From a candidate division FCPU426 bacterium (GTDB lineage Bacteria > Oederibacteriota > Muellerivitia > Muellerivitales > DAHXKG01): DNA of 64,000 nucleotides. Position 1 is the first letter of the stretch, and every line of letters starts with the position of its first letter. Shown here piece after piece: positions 43,208-52,884 of the stretch. Location of the stretch: positions 184,702 to 248,701 of the forward strand of contig DAHXKG010000003.1 in assembly GCA_027366525.1 (NCBI GenBank). The letters are read 5' to 3'. Position numbers and translations under genes: made by a program. Under the pieces are notes generated by a model. That model was not told the DNA's origin. It did no database searches and was given only the letters and a program-made list of their open reading frames with translations.

Positions 43208-44416
43208 ATGACCCCCGCGATTCACTTGGTCACCAGTATGTTGTATTTGATTCTTCTTTCACGAATTTTGGGCCCGCTTGTTGGACGGTTGGGCCAGCCG
43301 CCTTTAATTGGGGAAATTTTGGCTGGCATTATCTTAGGGCCGGCATTGTTGCACTTAGTTTTACCGACGGTGGCTTTGCAAGGGGTTTCCAAGCTGGCTT
43401 TATTTCTCATCATGTTTTCCGCAGGATTGGAAATGGATTTTTACCGGGTCTTGAATTCATTTAAACTCAAGAATGTGTTTGTTGCCCTGCTGGCCTTTTT
43501 TATTCCTTTAGTCTTGGGATGTTTGACGGGTAAACTATTCAGCCTCCATACGACCCAGGCTTTGTTTTTAGGATTATGTATTTCATTAACGGCATTACCG
43601 GTCACGTTGAAAATCCTTGAAAATTTCAATCTTTTACAAACAGAAATGGCGCAATTAGCAGTTTCGGTTTCCATTCTTAATGATGTCATTGCGTTGATGG
43701 CATTGGGGGTTTTAATTGTTTTGCCGGAGCAGAAGAGTTTGGCCACCACCATAAAAATTATTCTTACGACGTCTCTCAAGTTGGCTATTTTTAGCGGCTT
43801 AATTCTTTTAATTTATCAAATGTTGAAGTGGATGAAACGCTGGGTGAACATTCAGAAATGGATGGATGATTTAGTGCGGGTCTTTGGCCCCGAAGCCCGC
43901 TTTAGTTTAGCCGTCATTTTTGTTTTGATGTTTAGCACCGTCAGCCAAAATTTGGGCTTTCATTCCCTTATTGGAACTTTTTTTGGAGCGCTTCTGATTG
44001 ATCGGAACATTTTTGGGATCAAGCATTTTTCCAGGCTGGAAGAAACGGTAAATTCTATTTCAACGGGATTCTTAACGCCCATTTATTTCGCCTTTTTGGG
44101 CTTAAACTTTCAGCCGTCTAAAATTACATCCTGGGTTTTATTAGTTGTCATTATTATCGTTTCGTTCGGTAGTAAACTTTTTGCAGGATATTGGGGAGGA
44201 AAATTTATTCATTTATCTGAAACGGATGCCTGGGGATTGGGCGTTATTCTGAATGGGCGCGGTATTATGGAATTGGCAGTCGCGAATATTGCTTTGAGCA
44301 GCGGCATGATTGGGTATAACCTTTTTTCAATTCTTTTACTGGTGGCGATTATCACCACGTTGGTTACGCCGTTTCTTTTTAAGCGATGTTACACGCTGCC
44401 CGTTCGTGAGGCGTAG
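43208..44416 (+). CDS. Cation/proton antiporter (CPA2 type)
   Basis: A 402-residue membrane protein of the CPA2 (KefB/NapA-like) sodium or potassium/proton antiporter family. About 12 hydrophobic segments are visible. Family-typical parts are GRLGQPPLIGEILAGIILGP, LFLIMFSAGLEMD, the core SVSILNDVIALMAL with the ion-binding Asp (N-D), and LGVILNGRGIMELAVANIAL. No C-terminal KTN/TrkA-N domain, so no ligand gating of the Kef type. AGAGGA precedes the ATG. It stands alone. Confidence 0.9.
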   Translation: MTPAIHLVTSMLYLILLSRILGPLVGRLGQPPLIGEILAGIILGPALLHLVLPTVALQGVSKLALFLIMFSAGLEMDFYRVLNSFKLKNVFVALLAFFIPLVLGCLTGKLFSLHTTQALFLGLCISLTALPVTLKILENFNLLQTEMAQLAVSVSILNDVIALMALGVLIVLPEQKSLATTIKIILTTSLKLAIFSGLILLIYQMLKWMKRWVNIQKWMDDLVRVFGPEARFSLAVIFVLMFSTVSQNLGFHSLIGTFFGALLIDRNIFGIKHFSRLEETVNSISTGFLTPIYFAFLGLNFQPSKITSWVLLVVIIIVSFGSKLFAGYWGGKFIHLSETDAWGLGVILNGRGIMELAVANIALSSGMIGYNLFSILLLVAIITTLVTPFLFKRCYTLPVREA

Positions 44417-44456
44417 ACACCATCGGTATTTTAAGCAGGTAGGGTTTATATTCCGA

Positions 44457-45737
44457 CTACAGTGTAGGGGCTTTTAAAATTTCAAGTCCATGACAATAGG
44501 GTCTCAAGGCTCGGGGAATAACAATGGATCCATCTTTTTGCTGGAAATTTTCTAGAATGGCAAGCCAAGTTCTTCCAATCGCCAATCCCGAGCCATTGAG
44601 CGTGTGAACATAATTGGGCTTAGAGGCGGCCTCTTGCCGATAACGAATATTGGCTCGCCGGGCTTGAAAATCCGTGCAATTAGAGCAACTGGAAATTTCC
44701 CGATAACTATTTTGACTAGGCAGCCACACCTCTAAATCATAGGTTTTAGAAGAGGCAAAGCTTTTATCGCCAGTACACAAAAGAGTGACCCGATAGGGTA
44801 ACTCCAGTGCCTGAAGGATTCGTTCCGCATCCTGCGTCAGGGATTCCAGGGCTTCAAAGCTTTTTTCAGGTTCAACTAATTGATAAAGTTCGACTTTGTC
44901 AAATTGGTGTAAGCGAATCAGCCCTTTGGTTTCTTGACCGTAACTTCCCGCTTCACGGCGATAACAAGGACTATAGGCCACATATTTGCGGGGAAGAAGG
45001 TTTTTAGAAAGCACTTCATTTCGATGTAAATTCGTCAAAGGGACTTCCGCTGTGGGGATTAAAAACAGTTGATCCTTTTCAATGGCAAAGGCTTGATCAA
45101 TAAATTTGGGAAATTGTCCAGAGGCTTCCATGCTTTCTGCCGTGACCAGATGGGGAACGGTGACTTCGATATAATTGTTCGCCAGATGGGTATCAATCAT
45201 GAAATTCATTAAGGCTCGTTCGAGTTGAGCCCCTAATCCTGTTAATACGGCAAAACGAGAACCGGACATTTTGGAGGCTCGTTCTAAACTCAAAATGGAT
45301 AAACGATCACCCAATTCGGTATGGGTTTTAGGTTGAAAAGACAACGTGGGCGGGGTTCCCCAATGTCGAATAATTTGATTGGCGGACTCATCCCGACCAA
45401 TAGGAACACTCGGATGTGGGAGATTGCATAAGGTTAATTCCAATTTTCTGAAATCCGATTCGACGGCGGCGATTTCATTTTCCATCCCTTTGATTTCTTC
45501 CGAGAGTTCCTGCAGTTTGGGAAGCCAGGCGGAGACATCTTGGCCTTCTCGTTTTAATTTGCTAATTTCCTCCGAGGCTTTGTTTTTTCTGGATTTGCGT
45601 TTTTCGACGGAAGTGGTGAGATCACGACGACGGCGTTCTAAATCCAAGTACAGCGATAGATCGACTGTTGAACCGCAGTTCGATAAGGTCTGACGAACCT
45701 CGGACTCGTGTTCTCGAACAAACTTGGGATCAAGCAT
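44457..45737 (-). CDS. serS: Seryl-tRNA synthetase
   Basis: A 426-residue class II synthetase that charges tRNA-Ser. The N-terminal 110 residues form the long coiled-coil tRNA-binding arm (rich in Glu, Lys, Arg, Leu). Catalytic motifs are readable: IPTAEVPLTNLHRNE, motif 2 SPCYRREAGSYGQETKGLIR, and motif 3 GSGLAIGRTWLAILENFQQ. Length and order are normal. It stands 68 nt downstream of the MTH1187-type gene. Confidence 0.97.
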   Translation of the reverse strand: MLDPKFVREHESEVRQTLSNCGSTVDLSLYLDLERRRRDLTTSVEKRKSRKNKASEEISKLKREGQDVSAWLPKLQELSEEIKGMENEIAAVESDFRKLELTLCNLPHPSVPIGRDESANQIIRHWGTPPTLSFQPKTHTELGDRLSILSLERASKMSGSRFAVLTGLGAQLERALMNFMIDTHLANNYIEVTVPHLVTAESMEASGQFPKFIDQAFAIEKDQLFLIPTAEVPLTNLHRNEVLSKNLLPRKYVAYSPCYRREAGSYGQETKGLIRLHQFDKVELYQLVEPEKSFEALESLTQDAERILQALELPYRVTLLCTGDKSFASSKTYDLEVWLPSQNSYREISSCSNCTDFQARRANIRYRQEAASKPNYVHTLNGSGLAIGRTWLAILENFQQKDGSIVIPRALRPYCHGLEILKAPTL

Positions 45738-45805
45738 GGATTCCTTCCTAAAAATGGTGAAATTTTTATCATTCTCAATTGCCAGCAGACCAATGACGAT
45801 ACGGT

Positions 45806-46102
45806 TTAGAGTTTCTTGAGGACCGAATCGATTTTATCAATAGGACGTTGTTGTTTGTCCCTGCGATCATCGAGTTTAATGACCGTATAAACACGCCGAA
45901 TTCCATGCGCCAATGGAATTTTATGTAAGATGGAAGCCAGTTTTAAAAGGTTATCACTGGTACCCGTTATAATAGTTCCCATGGCGGTAAGTTCAAAAGG
46001 TATTTTTTTCTTTCTCAAATACTTGATGATTTCAGCAATGTAGGGACTTACTGAAGTTTTTCCAGTCCCTACCGGGAGAATGGTCAGTTCCATCATAGCC
46101 AT
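45806..46102 (-). CDS. MTH1187-type thiamine-binding family protein
   Basis: A 98-residue protein of the MTH1187/YkoF-like family, whose members form beta-alpha folds that bind thiamine or related ligands. Matching parts: MELTILPVGTGKTSVSPYIA, MGTIITG and the terminal HGIRRVYTVIKLDDRRDK. AGGTGG lies 6 nt before the ATG. It is followed by serS (68 nt) and is divergent from the carbonic-anhydrase-like gene. Confidence 0.85.
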   Translation of the reverse strand: MAMMELTILPVGTGKTSVSPYIAEIIKYLRKKKIPFELTAMGTIITGTSDNLLKLASILHKIPLAHGIRRVYTVIKLDDRRDKQQRPIDKIDSVLKKL

Positions 46103-46295
46103 AAGTAACCACCTAATTCTATTATTAAGGATATATAATAATGAGCGCTATTTTATACGTAAACCACCAAAAGGCAAAGATTTCTTTTGTGGGGTTGTGA
46201 AGAAAAGATACGAAATTTGTTCTAGTCGAGAAGGGATTGCCATATACTATAAAACTGGTAATCAATCCCAAAGCACACGGATGAAGGAGGGGGTA

Positions 46296-46967
46296 ATGAA
46301 ATGGAATGGTTGGCAGTGGATGTTAGGGGGGTTTTTGATTTTAGCAGCTTCAGGACAGGCACAATCCATAAAACCAAACGTGTTAAAGCAGATTCAGCAT
46401 AAGCAAAACGTGATTATGAATGAATTGAAATACGGCAATACCCATTTTTCAGGACCGACGCGAAAAAACAATCGTCCCAAGATCATGGTTTTAATGAGTT
46501 CGGGGTGTTCTGCAAGTGCGGAACAAATTTTTCATCTGCCCGCTAATGAGTTATATGTCAATCAAATTTGGGGGGATTTGGTCAGCAAGGTGCTTTTGGG
46601 GAGTTTGGAGCATGGTGCTAAGGTTCTTCACATTCCAGTACTTATTGTCATCGGTGATCGTGCAAGTAGTGCGGTTAAAGCAGCTATTCGTGAAGTGGAT
46701 AATCCAAGACCTTACTGGCGATCCCCTAATATGAAAGCGGCTATTCAACAATTGGAATTTCCAGTGCGTGAAGTCAGTTTGGGTGTTTTAAAAGGACAAA
46801 CTCGCTTAGAAGCGGCAACGCAGGAAAATGTTCAAAATGTGATTCGGGAAATTTTAGAACAAAGTCCCGCTTTATGGCAAAGACGCATTGTTGGAACCTT
46901 GAAAATAGAAGGTGCCATTTATTCCAATCAAACGGGAAAATTAACATGGCTTCCTCCGGTTCCTTGA
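46296..46967 (+). CDS. Exported beta-carbonic-anhydrase homologue without zinc ligands
   Basis: A 223-residue protein with a signal peptide (hydrophobic WMLGGFLILAASGQAQS) and the beta-carbonic anhydrase fold: IMVLMSSGCSASAEQIFHLP in the position of the usual CxDSR block and VLIVIGDRASSAVKAA in the position of GHxxCGA. By this alignment the three zinc ligands (Cys, His, Cys) are Ser, Asp and Ser, and the Asp-Arg dyad is Gly and Ser. It is therefore predicted not to bind zinc or hydrate CO2 and may be a binding or structural protein. ATG 46296 follows GGAGGGGG; upstream in-frame starts lack a site. ald follows after 10 nt. Confidence 0.75.
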   Translation: MKWNGWQWMLGGFLILAASGQAQSIKPNVLKQIQHKQNVIMNELKYGNTHFSGPTRKNNRPKIMVLMSSGCSASAEQIFHLPANELYVNQIWGDLVSKVLLGSLEHGAKVLHIPVLIVIGDRASSAVKAAIREVDNPRPYWRSPNMKAAIQQLEFPVREVSLGVLKGQTRLEAATQENVQNVIREILEQSPALWQRRIVGTLKIEGAIYSNQTGKLTWLPPVP

Positions 46968-46977
46968 GAGGTTACGA

Positions 46978-48072
46978 TTGATTGTTGGAGTTCCTAAAGA
47001 GATCAAAGACAACGAGTATCGCGTCAGCTTAGTACCCGCCGGAGTAGAAGAACTGGTAGTTCAAGGGCATGACGTGTGGGTGGAGGCTCGTGCGGGCGAG
47101 GGCAGCGGCATTGCCGATCACATGTTTAAAAAAGCGGGCGCTCGTATCGTTCAATCCCATGCATTGATTTTTCAAAAAGCAGAGTTGGTTTTAAAAGTCA
47201 AGGAACCGCAACCCGAGGAATACCATTGGCTTAAACCAGGACAAGTGGTTTTTGGCTATTTCCATTTTGCCGCATCGCGGACACTCACTCAGGCCATGAT
47301 CCAAGCCCGCATAGTTGCCATTGCCTACGAAACCATCCGGCTTCCCAATGGCGAGCATCCGCTTTTAATTCCCATGAGTGAAGTTGCGGGAAAAATGGCT
47401 GTTCAAGAAGGCGCGAAATATTTAGAACGCTCGATGGGAGGGCGAGGATTACTTTTAGGCGGCGTAACGGGTGTTCAACCCGCTAAAGTGGTGGTTCTAG
47501 GTGCGGGGACGGTTGGAACGCAAGCCGCTCGGATGGCGGCAAGCTTAGGCGCTCAAGTCATCCTGATGGATCATAATCTGGCTCGCCTAAGACTTTTGGA
47601 AACAACCTTGCCTGAAAATGTTGTATTGTTAGTATCCAATCGAAGCACTATTCGGGAACAAGTTTTGGAAGCGGATTTGTTAATCGGGTCGATATATGTG
47701 GATGCTGAAAAGGCCCCTCGATTGGTTTCGAAAGAATTGGTTCAACAAATGAAGCCCCGATCGGTTATTGTGGATGTTGCCATTGATCAAGGAGGGTGTA
47801 TAGAAACGTCGCGACCGACCACCCATAGTCATCCCGTGTATGAAAAATTTAAAGTCATTCATTATTGTGTCACCAATATTCCAGGTGCGGTAGGCATGAC
47901 TTCAACGTATGCCTTGACGAACGCCACCTTACCTTTTGTTTTGAAAATTGCTCAGGATGGATATAAAGTAGCGATGCAAAAAGATCCGGTGTTAGCCACC
48001 GGGTTAAACCTGGAATGGGGTGAAATTAAACACCCGGTTCTTCAAAAGATTTTTGAAAAACGATCAAAATAA
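46978..48072 (+). CDS. ald: Alanine dehydrogenase
   Basis: A 364-residue NAD-dependent enzyme that interconverts L-alanine and pyruvate plus ammonia. Typical parts: IVGVPKEIKDNEYRVSLVPA at the N-terminus, the catalytic Lys and His region (LVLKVKEPQPEEY; GYFHFAA), the nucleotide loop VVVLGAGTVGTQAARMA, and VVDVAIDQGGC. Length is normal. The start is TTG, with GAGAGG 6 nt upstream. It closely follows the carbonic-anhydrase homologue, probably in one transcript. Confidence 0.95.
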   Translation: MIVGVPKEIKDNEYRVSLVPAGVEELVVQGHDVWVEARAGEGSGIADHMFKKAGARIVQSHALIFQKAELVLKVKEPQPEEYHWLKPGQVVFGYFHFAASRTLTQAMIQARIVAIAYETIRLPNGEHPLLIPMSEVAGKMAVQEGAKYLERSMGGRGLLLGGVTGVQPAKVVVLGAGTVGTQAARMAASLGAQVILMDHNLARLRLLETTLPENVVLLVSNRSTIREQVLEADLLIGSIYVDAEKAPRLVSKELVQQMKPRSVIVDVAIDQGGCIETSRPTTHSHPVYEKFKVIHYCVTNIPGAVGMTSTYALTNATLPFVLKIAQDGYKVAMQKDPVLATGLNLEWGEIKHPVLQKIFEKRSK

Positions 48073-48094
48073 TCAAACTAGGACACCAACAAAA

Positions 48095-48817
48095 ATGCCC
48101 AATGTTTTTCTAACCGTAAGTATTGGAGCTGTTTTGCTATATCTGGCCACGCTGGGGACGGGCTATGTTCAGCAAATAGGCTGGTTGGCAGCGGGGACCC
48201 ATATGTTGGTTGGCTTTTTTATGGCTCTCCTCATGGTTTTACTGCAATGTTTAATTTTTGGCTTTTTTATTGGGAGCGGGAAATCCGTCAAAAGAGTGGT
48301 GGAAGAATATCAATTGGATGCTCAGTGGAATGCACGAGAAAAAGAATTCAAAAATCGATTATATCCATGGTTGATGATTGCCATTGTCGCCATGATGGCC
48401 GCGGCGATCGTGGGAGCTGGAGTTGCGGCAGGAGCCATTGCCTTATGGATTCATCAAGTTTCGGTATGGGCGGCTTTAGGACTCAACTTGGTAGCACTTT
48501 GGAAATCGTATCAAGTGATTGTTGAGAATGTTCATCTCATTCATGACATTAACCAAGAAGTTCAGAAAAAAATTTCACATGGAGGGATCACTAAAAAAAC
48601 ATCTCCAGCAACTTCGACCTCTTCAGAAATAACGACGTCAAAACCGGTACAGATGGGACCCTTACTTCATTTTATTGGATTGACCCTGATTGCTTTGGTA
48701 GTTTATATGAAGGTTGTGATGGGGCAACGTAATTTTCCATGGATTGTTCCATTGATTTTAGCAGGCGTTTGTTTTGGTATAGGATGGTGGATTCAAACAA
48801 AAACAAAATTGAAGTAA
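48095..48817 (+). CDS. Unknown membrane protein
   Basis: A 240-residue protein with about five or six hydrophobic segments: VFLTVSIGAVLLYLATLG at the start, LVGFFMALLMVLLQCLIFGF, an Ala/Gly-rich pair in the middle (AMMAAAIVGAGVAAGAIAL) and two at the end. The loop at 165-195 is Ser/Thr rich. No family recognised. Start ATG 48095 lies 23 nt after ald, whose operon it probably joins; an in-frame start inside ald is less likely. Confidence 0.6.
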   Translation: MPNVFLTVSIGAVLLYLATLGTGYVQQIGWLAAGTHMLVGFFMALLMVLLQCLIFGFFIGSGKSVKRVVEEYQLDAQWNAREKEFKNRLYPWLMIAIVAMMAAAIVGAGVAAGAIALWIHQVSVWAALGLNLVALWKSYQVIVENVHLIHDINQEVQKKISHGGITKKTSPATSTSSEITTSKPVQMGPLLHFIGLTLIALVVYMKVVMGQRNFPWIVPLILAGVCFGIGWWIQTKTKLK

Positions 48818-48866
48818 GCATCCAGTGCATTTTTCAACACATCCTATAGTTAACGAGGAACTCAAG

Positions 48867-49586
48867 ATGGACTATTTGAAAATCTGGCGACATGAGCAAC
48901 GATTTCATACACAAGCAGGATGGTTAAACAGTTATTTTAGTTTTTCGTTTGATCAATACTTTGATCCTGCACGAATGCAATTTGGATCCTTGCGTGTATT
49001 CAATGATGACACCATAGCTCCGGCATCAGGATTTCCCATGCATCCCCATCGGAACATGGAGATTCTTACGTATGTGTTACAAGGGACACTTGCACACGAG
49101 GATTCAATGGGCACCCAAGGACGTATCCATGCTGGATCAATTCAACGGATGAGTGCCGGAACCGGCATTTTACATTCAGAAATGAATCCTGATGAGACGG
49201 AACCCGTTCATCTCTATCAAATGTGGTTTTTGCCCCACACGAAAGATCTCAAACCGGAGTATGAGCAGAAGGACTTCTCTTGGGACCTGCCGCTGAATCA
49301 ATGGATGGCATTAGCATCGGGATCAGAAGAAATTTCAAAAAAATCTAATACCGTATTTATTCATCAGGATTTGACGCTTTGGACTTTACGGTTGCAAAAG
49401 TCTCATACGATGCCGTATCACTTAAACCCCAATCGAAAGGCGTATGTTCAGATTATTCAAGGAAAAATAAAAATCGAAGATCAAACGTTAAAGGCAGGGG
49501 ATGCCGCCGAGATTGCGCAACTGACTTCGTGGAATTTTCAATCGGTGGATCCTGAAAGCCGAATCTTATTGATTGATCTAGTTTGA
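48867..49586 (+). CDS. Pirin family protein
   Basis: A 239-residue bicupin of the pirin family. The metal-binding cupin motif is seen in FPMHPHRNMEILTYVLQGTL with the two His and a Glu, and AHEDSMG; GRIHAGSIQRMSAGTGILHSE is the usual second half. The C-terminal cupin is more divergent. Bacterial pirins are metal-dependent, some with quercetinase activity; the role here is unknown. ATG 48867 with GAGGAA 6 nt upstream is chosen. Confidence 0.9.
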   Translation: MDYLKIWRHEQRFHTQAGWLNSYFSFSFDQYFDPARMQFGSLRVFNDDTIAPASGFPMHPHRNMEILTYVLQGTLAHEDSMGTQGRIHAGSIQRMSAGTGILHSEMNPDETEPVHLYQMWFLPHTKDLKPEYEQKDFSWDLPLNQWMALASGSEEISKKSNTVFIHQDLTLWTLRLQKSHTMPYHLNPNRKAYVQIIQGKIKIEDQTLKAGDAAEIAQLTSWNFQSVDPESRILLIDLV

Positions 49587-49601
49587 ATCAATCGCGTTGT
49601 C

Positions 49602-50909
49602 CTAAGCTGGCAGAAGAATTCCGGCTTTTCCCCATTTTTCTTTGGGTGGATTAAAATAACCAAACCGGATGGCGGGAAATTGAGAATGAATCGTTTTAAA
49701 TAGGGTATCGATTCCTAATCCAGGGCTATCTGGTTTTCCTACGGTATTCAAGTAGGACTCCGGATCAATATTGAGGTTTCTCATTTGAATAAAATCCACT
49801 TGGGTTATTTCAATTAAATGTAACAGAGCTTGAATTTCATCCGCTTGATCCGAAATTCCTGGGAAAATAAAATAATTGAGAGAAACAAATAGGTTGTGTT
49901 TTTTAGCAACTTGAATACTGCGAATAACATCTTCAAAAGAATAATTGAGTGGCCGGTAATAGGCGTTGTAAATGGATTTTCGGACACTATTGAGTGAAAC
50001 CCGAATGGAGTTTAATCCAGATTGGGCCAGACTTTCAATTTTCTCTGGCATACTCGCATTCGTGTTTAGATGGAGTGTGCCTTGTGGGGTTCTTGTTCGA
50101 ATGAGTTGCAATGTTTTTTTCAAAAGTGAAAATTGCGTTAAGGGCTCACCTTCACATCCTTGACCAAACGAAGCAATGGCCATCGGGACCTGTTCAAGGT
50201 GAGGAACGATGATATCCGCAATTTCCTCGGGGGTTGGTGTTTGATGAAGACGATTCATGGGTGAATGAGGTAAATCATCAGGCTGTAGAGAAAGACATCC
50301 CACACACTGAGCATTACATCCCGTCGAGGTTGGCATGGGTGCTTCAAATCGTTGATGAAAATAGTTGCGAGCGGCAGGACAATGATACTCAAAAGCACAT
50401 TTAATCATTTGGGTGAGGAACGTATTATTTGGAAATTGATGGCGGTCCTGGGCGGCTTTCTGATTCATTTGGTTTGGATTAAAATATTTAAGATCTTGAC
50501 GAATATCGGGATCTACGCGTAATGCCGGTACAAAATATTGTCCATGGTAATATCCCACCGGACTATAGGCATTTAACGGCAGGGGATCAGATTTTTGGGA
50601 TAATTGATAAGCAACAGTTGCGCGAAGCGTATAGGCAGGCGCTACAAATGCACAAACAGCTTGAAAATCATCGAGAATAATAAATTTTTTCTGGTGACTA
50701 TCCCAACCGATGGGAGTGCGATGAGGCAACAAGAAAAGATCACTTCCAAAGGGGAGTGGAATCCAGTCTTGAGGATTTAATAAAACTAAATGGCCTCCAG
50801 ACATTCCACAAGCTTCTAAACCGGGTGCATCAAATATTTCTCCCGATTCTTTTGCATATAATAAGCGAGGGTGGAAGGCCGTATTTTTTTTTTGAATCTT
50901 TTGAATCAT
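49602..50909 (-). CDS. Radical SAM protein
   Basis: A 435-residue iron-sulfur enzyme. The radical SAM cluster motif is CNAQCVGC (about residues 198-205, Cx3Cx2C), followed by FGQGCEGEPLTQ (SAM-binding region) and INTNASMPEKIES/GLNSIRVSLNS. The first 190 residues are an unusual N-terminal extension without a recognised domain. The product is unknown. It is convergent with the pirin gene, the ends 15 nt apart. Confidence 0.85.
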   Translation of the reverse strand: MIQKIQKKNTAFHPRLLYAKESGEIFDAPGLEACGMSGGHLVLLNPQDWIPLPFGSDLFLLPHRTPIGWDSHQKKFIILDDFQAVCAFVAPAYTLRATVAYQLSQKSDPLPLNAYSPVGYYHGQYFVPALRVDPDIRQDLKYFNPNQMNQKAAQDRHQFPNNTFLTQMIKCAFEYHCPAARNYFHQRFEAPMPTSTGCNAQCVGCLSLQPDDLPHSPMNRLHQTPTPEEIADIIVPHLEQVPMAIASFGQGCEGEPLTQFSLLKKTLQLIRTRTPQGTLHLNTNASMPEKIESLAQSGLNSIRVSLNSVRKSIYNAYYRPLNYSFEDVIRSIQVAKKHNLFVSLNYFIFPGISDQADEIQALLHLIEITQVDFIQMRNLNIDPESYLNTVGKPDSPGLGIDTLFKTIHSQFPAIRFGYFNPPKEKWGKAGILLPA

Positions 50910-51035
50910 GGGACCTAATCTCTGGGATCATTCAGATATAAAGGACTCTATGTTAGCATAGGGCATCATAATGTTGACTAGATTTATATGGTTGTTTTTT
51001 TAAAAAAAAGTATAATACATTTGTATTCTACTTAA

Positions 51036-52241
51036 ATGGAGTCATATGTGCAAAGGCTAATCGCTCATATTGATATGGATTGTTTTTTTGTTTCATGTGA
51101 ACGAAAGCAGGATACGACTTTAAATCATCAGCCCGTGGTGGTTGGAGGTATTCATCGGCGCGGTGTTGTTTGTTCAGCTTCGTATGAGGCACGACCTTGG
51201 GGTATTACGGCAGGCATGCCTATTCAGCAGGCAAAAAATCGATGTTCTAAACTTCGTATAGTTCCACTTCACCCAGAACTCTATCAACGCTATTCACGAA
51301 AGATTTATGTACTCTTAAAATATTGGGCTCCTAAAGTGGAATATGCATCAATTGATGAATTCTATTTGGATCTTTCGGGATGTGAACAGATGTATCAACA
51401 AAGTCCTCAAGAACTTTCCAAACAAATTCAACAATCAATTTGGAATCGAACTGGATTATCTTGTAGTGTTGCCATGGCTTCTAATAAATATGTTGCTAAA
51501 ATTGCAGTTAAAACTGTCAAACCCCAGGGGATTCAATATGTTCCTGATGGAGAAGAATCTCGGTTTTTATCCAAGCTCCCCATTGCGCGACTCCATGGAG
51601 CAGGACCTCAAACGTTATCTATTTTTCAAAAAATGAATATAAAATTAATTGGAGATTTATTGCCCTGGTCGTTGAGGCAATTGCAAGGTCATTTTGGGAA
51701 ATTGCGGGGTCAATGGATTTACGAATCCGTTCGAGGAATTGATCACTCGGAAGTTCAAGAAAAATTTGTTCGCAAAAGTATTAGTTGCGAAACAACATTT
51801 GAAGAAGATATTTTTGAAAGGAATGATATTGATTCACATTTATCGTGGTTATGTGAACGCACATGTTATCAATTGAGAGTGCAGCGGTTTAAAACAGAAA
51901 GCGTGAGTCTTAAAGTGCGATTTTCAGATTTTGAAACAATGATTCGATCTAAAAAAATTGATGCCACCGATTCAGAAGAAAGAATATTTAAATCATTGCA
52001 ATGGATTTATCAATCGATAAGCTTTCGAAAAAAAATTCGACTTTTAGGAGTCCAATTAAAAGATTTAATTAGACCCACACAAGAAAGTTTTCCTGATCTC
52101 GAAGAAATTCAGCATAACAATCTTCATCCCTATATTGATCAAATTAAAAAAAAGTATGGATTTTCTAAAATTATGCGACTATCGTCCCTAACTCATTTTG
52201 ACAAAAAGGAAGGGAGAAACAATACAACACATGAGCATTGA
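51036..52241 (+). CDS. dinB: DNA polymerase IV (Y family)
   Basis: A 401-residue translesion polymerase. Motifs: IAHIDMDCFFVSCERKQD (metal-binding Asp and steric gate), GVVCSASYEARPWGI, and VEYASIDEFYLDLSG (SIDE), then helix-hairpin-helix regions and a little-finger domain ending before the C-terminus. SIDEFYLD differs from the common SIDEAYLD by one residue. TATAAT at 51011-51016 is a good -10 box, 20 nt before the ATG; there is no obvious ribosome binding site and no clear LexA box. It stands alone. Confidence 0.93.
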   Translation: MESYVQRLIAHIDMDCFFVSCERKQDTTLNHQPVVVGGIHRRGVVCSASYEARPWGITAGMPIQQAKNRCSKLRIVPLHPELYQRYSRKIYVLLKYWAPKVEYASIDEFYLDLSGCEQMYQQSPQELSKQIQQSIWNRTGLSCSVAMASNKYVAKIAVKTVKPQGIQYVPDGEESRFLSKLPIARLHGAGPQTLSIFQKMNIKLIGDLLPWSLRQLQGHFGKLRGQWIYESVRGIDHSEVQEKFVRKSISCETTFEEDIFERNDIDSHLSWLCERTCYQLRVQRFKTESVSLKVRFSDFETMIRSKKIDATDSEERIFKSLQWIYQSISFRKKIRLLGVQLKDLIRPTQESFPDLEEIQHNNLHPYIDQIKKKYGFSKIMRLSSLTHFDKKEGRNNTTHEH

Positions 52242-52528
52242 TAGTTAAAATTTTTCAATGAGCAAAATACCATTGGGCAAGATGAAATGAATCAAACCGC
52301 ATAGCCTGTTGAGGGAGATTTTAGGTTGTTGTGATGGTCTTCGTTTGATTCGGGCACATTGAAGGTCAGCTAAACCGTGAATGATGTACTTGAATTTTTT
52401 ACTTCAATAAAATAAATGCCTCAGAATAAAATTTCTATGGTATTGTTGGCATTATTTAAAAAATATGTTAGTATGTTAAAATAAGACTTTTTTTATATTG
52501 AGAAATTTGATAAAGAAGAAAGGTTGTA
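52242..52528. other. Spacer before the transposase remnant
   Basis: About 290 AT-rich bases. No gene, RNA or strong terminator seen. A weak dyad (CATTGA/TCAATG) directly after dinB could be a terminator stem but lacks a T-tract. Confidence 0.35.
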
Positions 52529-52843
52529 GTGAAAGTCAAGAAAGACGCCCTTCGCGTGATTTTTGACCCGAGTCTGAAACTGAAGTTTCACGATGTAAAG
52601 GTTGTTTTTGATTTGACGACTACGATAGAAATTTTTGGGGATCGATGGAGAGCGAGAACCAACAAAATACAACAATAACACTTTCAGTCAGTATTTATCC
52701 ACCGGTTTGACAATGAGGCACCAACTGTATCGACTCACGTTGATATTGAAATTGGAGATGATTCGTTACTGAAATTTTCGATCAGACGTTTTTCTAGGAT
52801 GGCAGATCTTCATTTGGTAGAAACTAGAATATTTGAAATTTGA
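52529..52843 (+). pseudogene. IS1380-type transposase remnant
   Basis: The plus frame from GTG 52529 reads KKDALRVIFDPSLKLKFHDV, which corresponds to the N-terminus of IS1380-type transposases (LRVIFD..LKLEFHG.KVTSD). It meets a TAA at 52676-52678; the same frame continues with FQSVFIHRFDNEAP and SRMADLHLVETRIFE, weakly like the following LLRQSV...L..ED/NDA and RFE blocks. Most of the gene is missing. It lies between dinB and the CRISPR locus and marks the junction. Moderately sure for the first part, unsure for the second. Confidence 0.55.
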
Positions 52844-52884
52844 AGTAGCAAAGTCACTTAAGAAATCTAGATAATAGGTTGCCT

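Noticed and set aside
51000-51035. LexA box upstream of dinB
   Set aside because: A good -10 is present but no palindrome resembling known LexA operators could be recognised.
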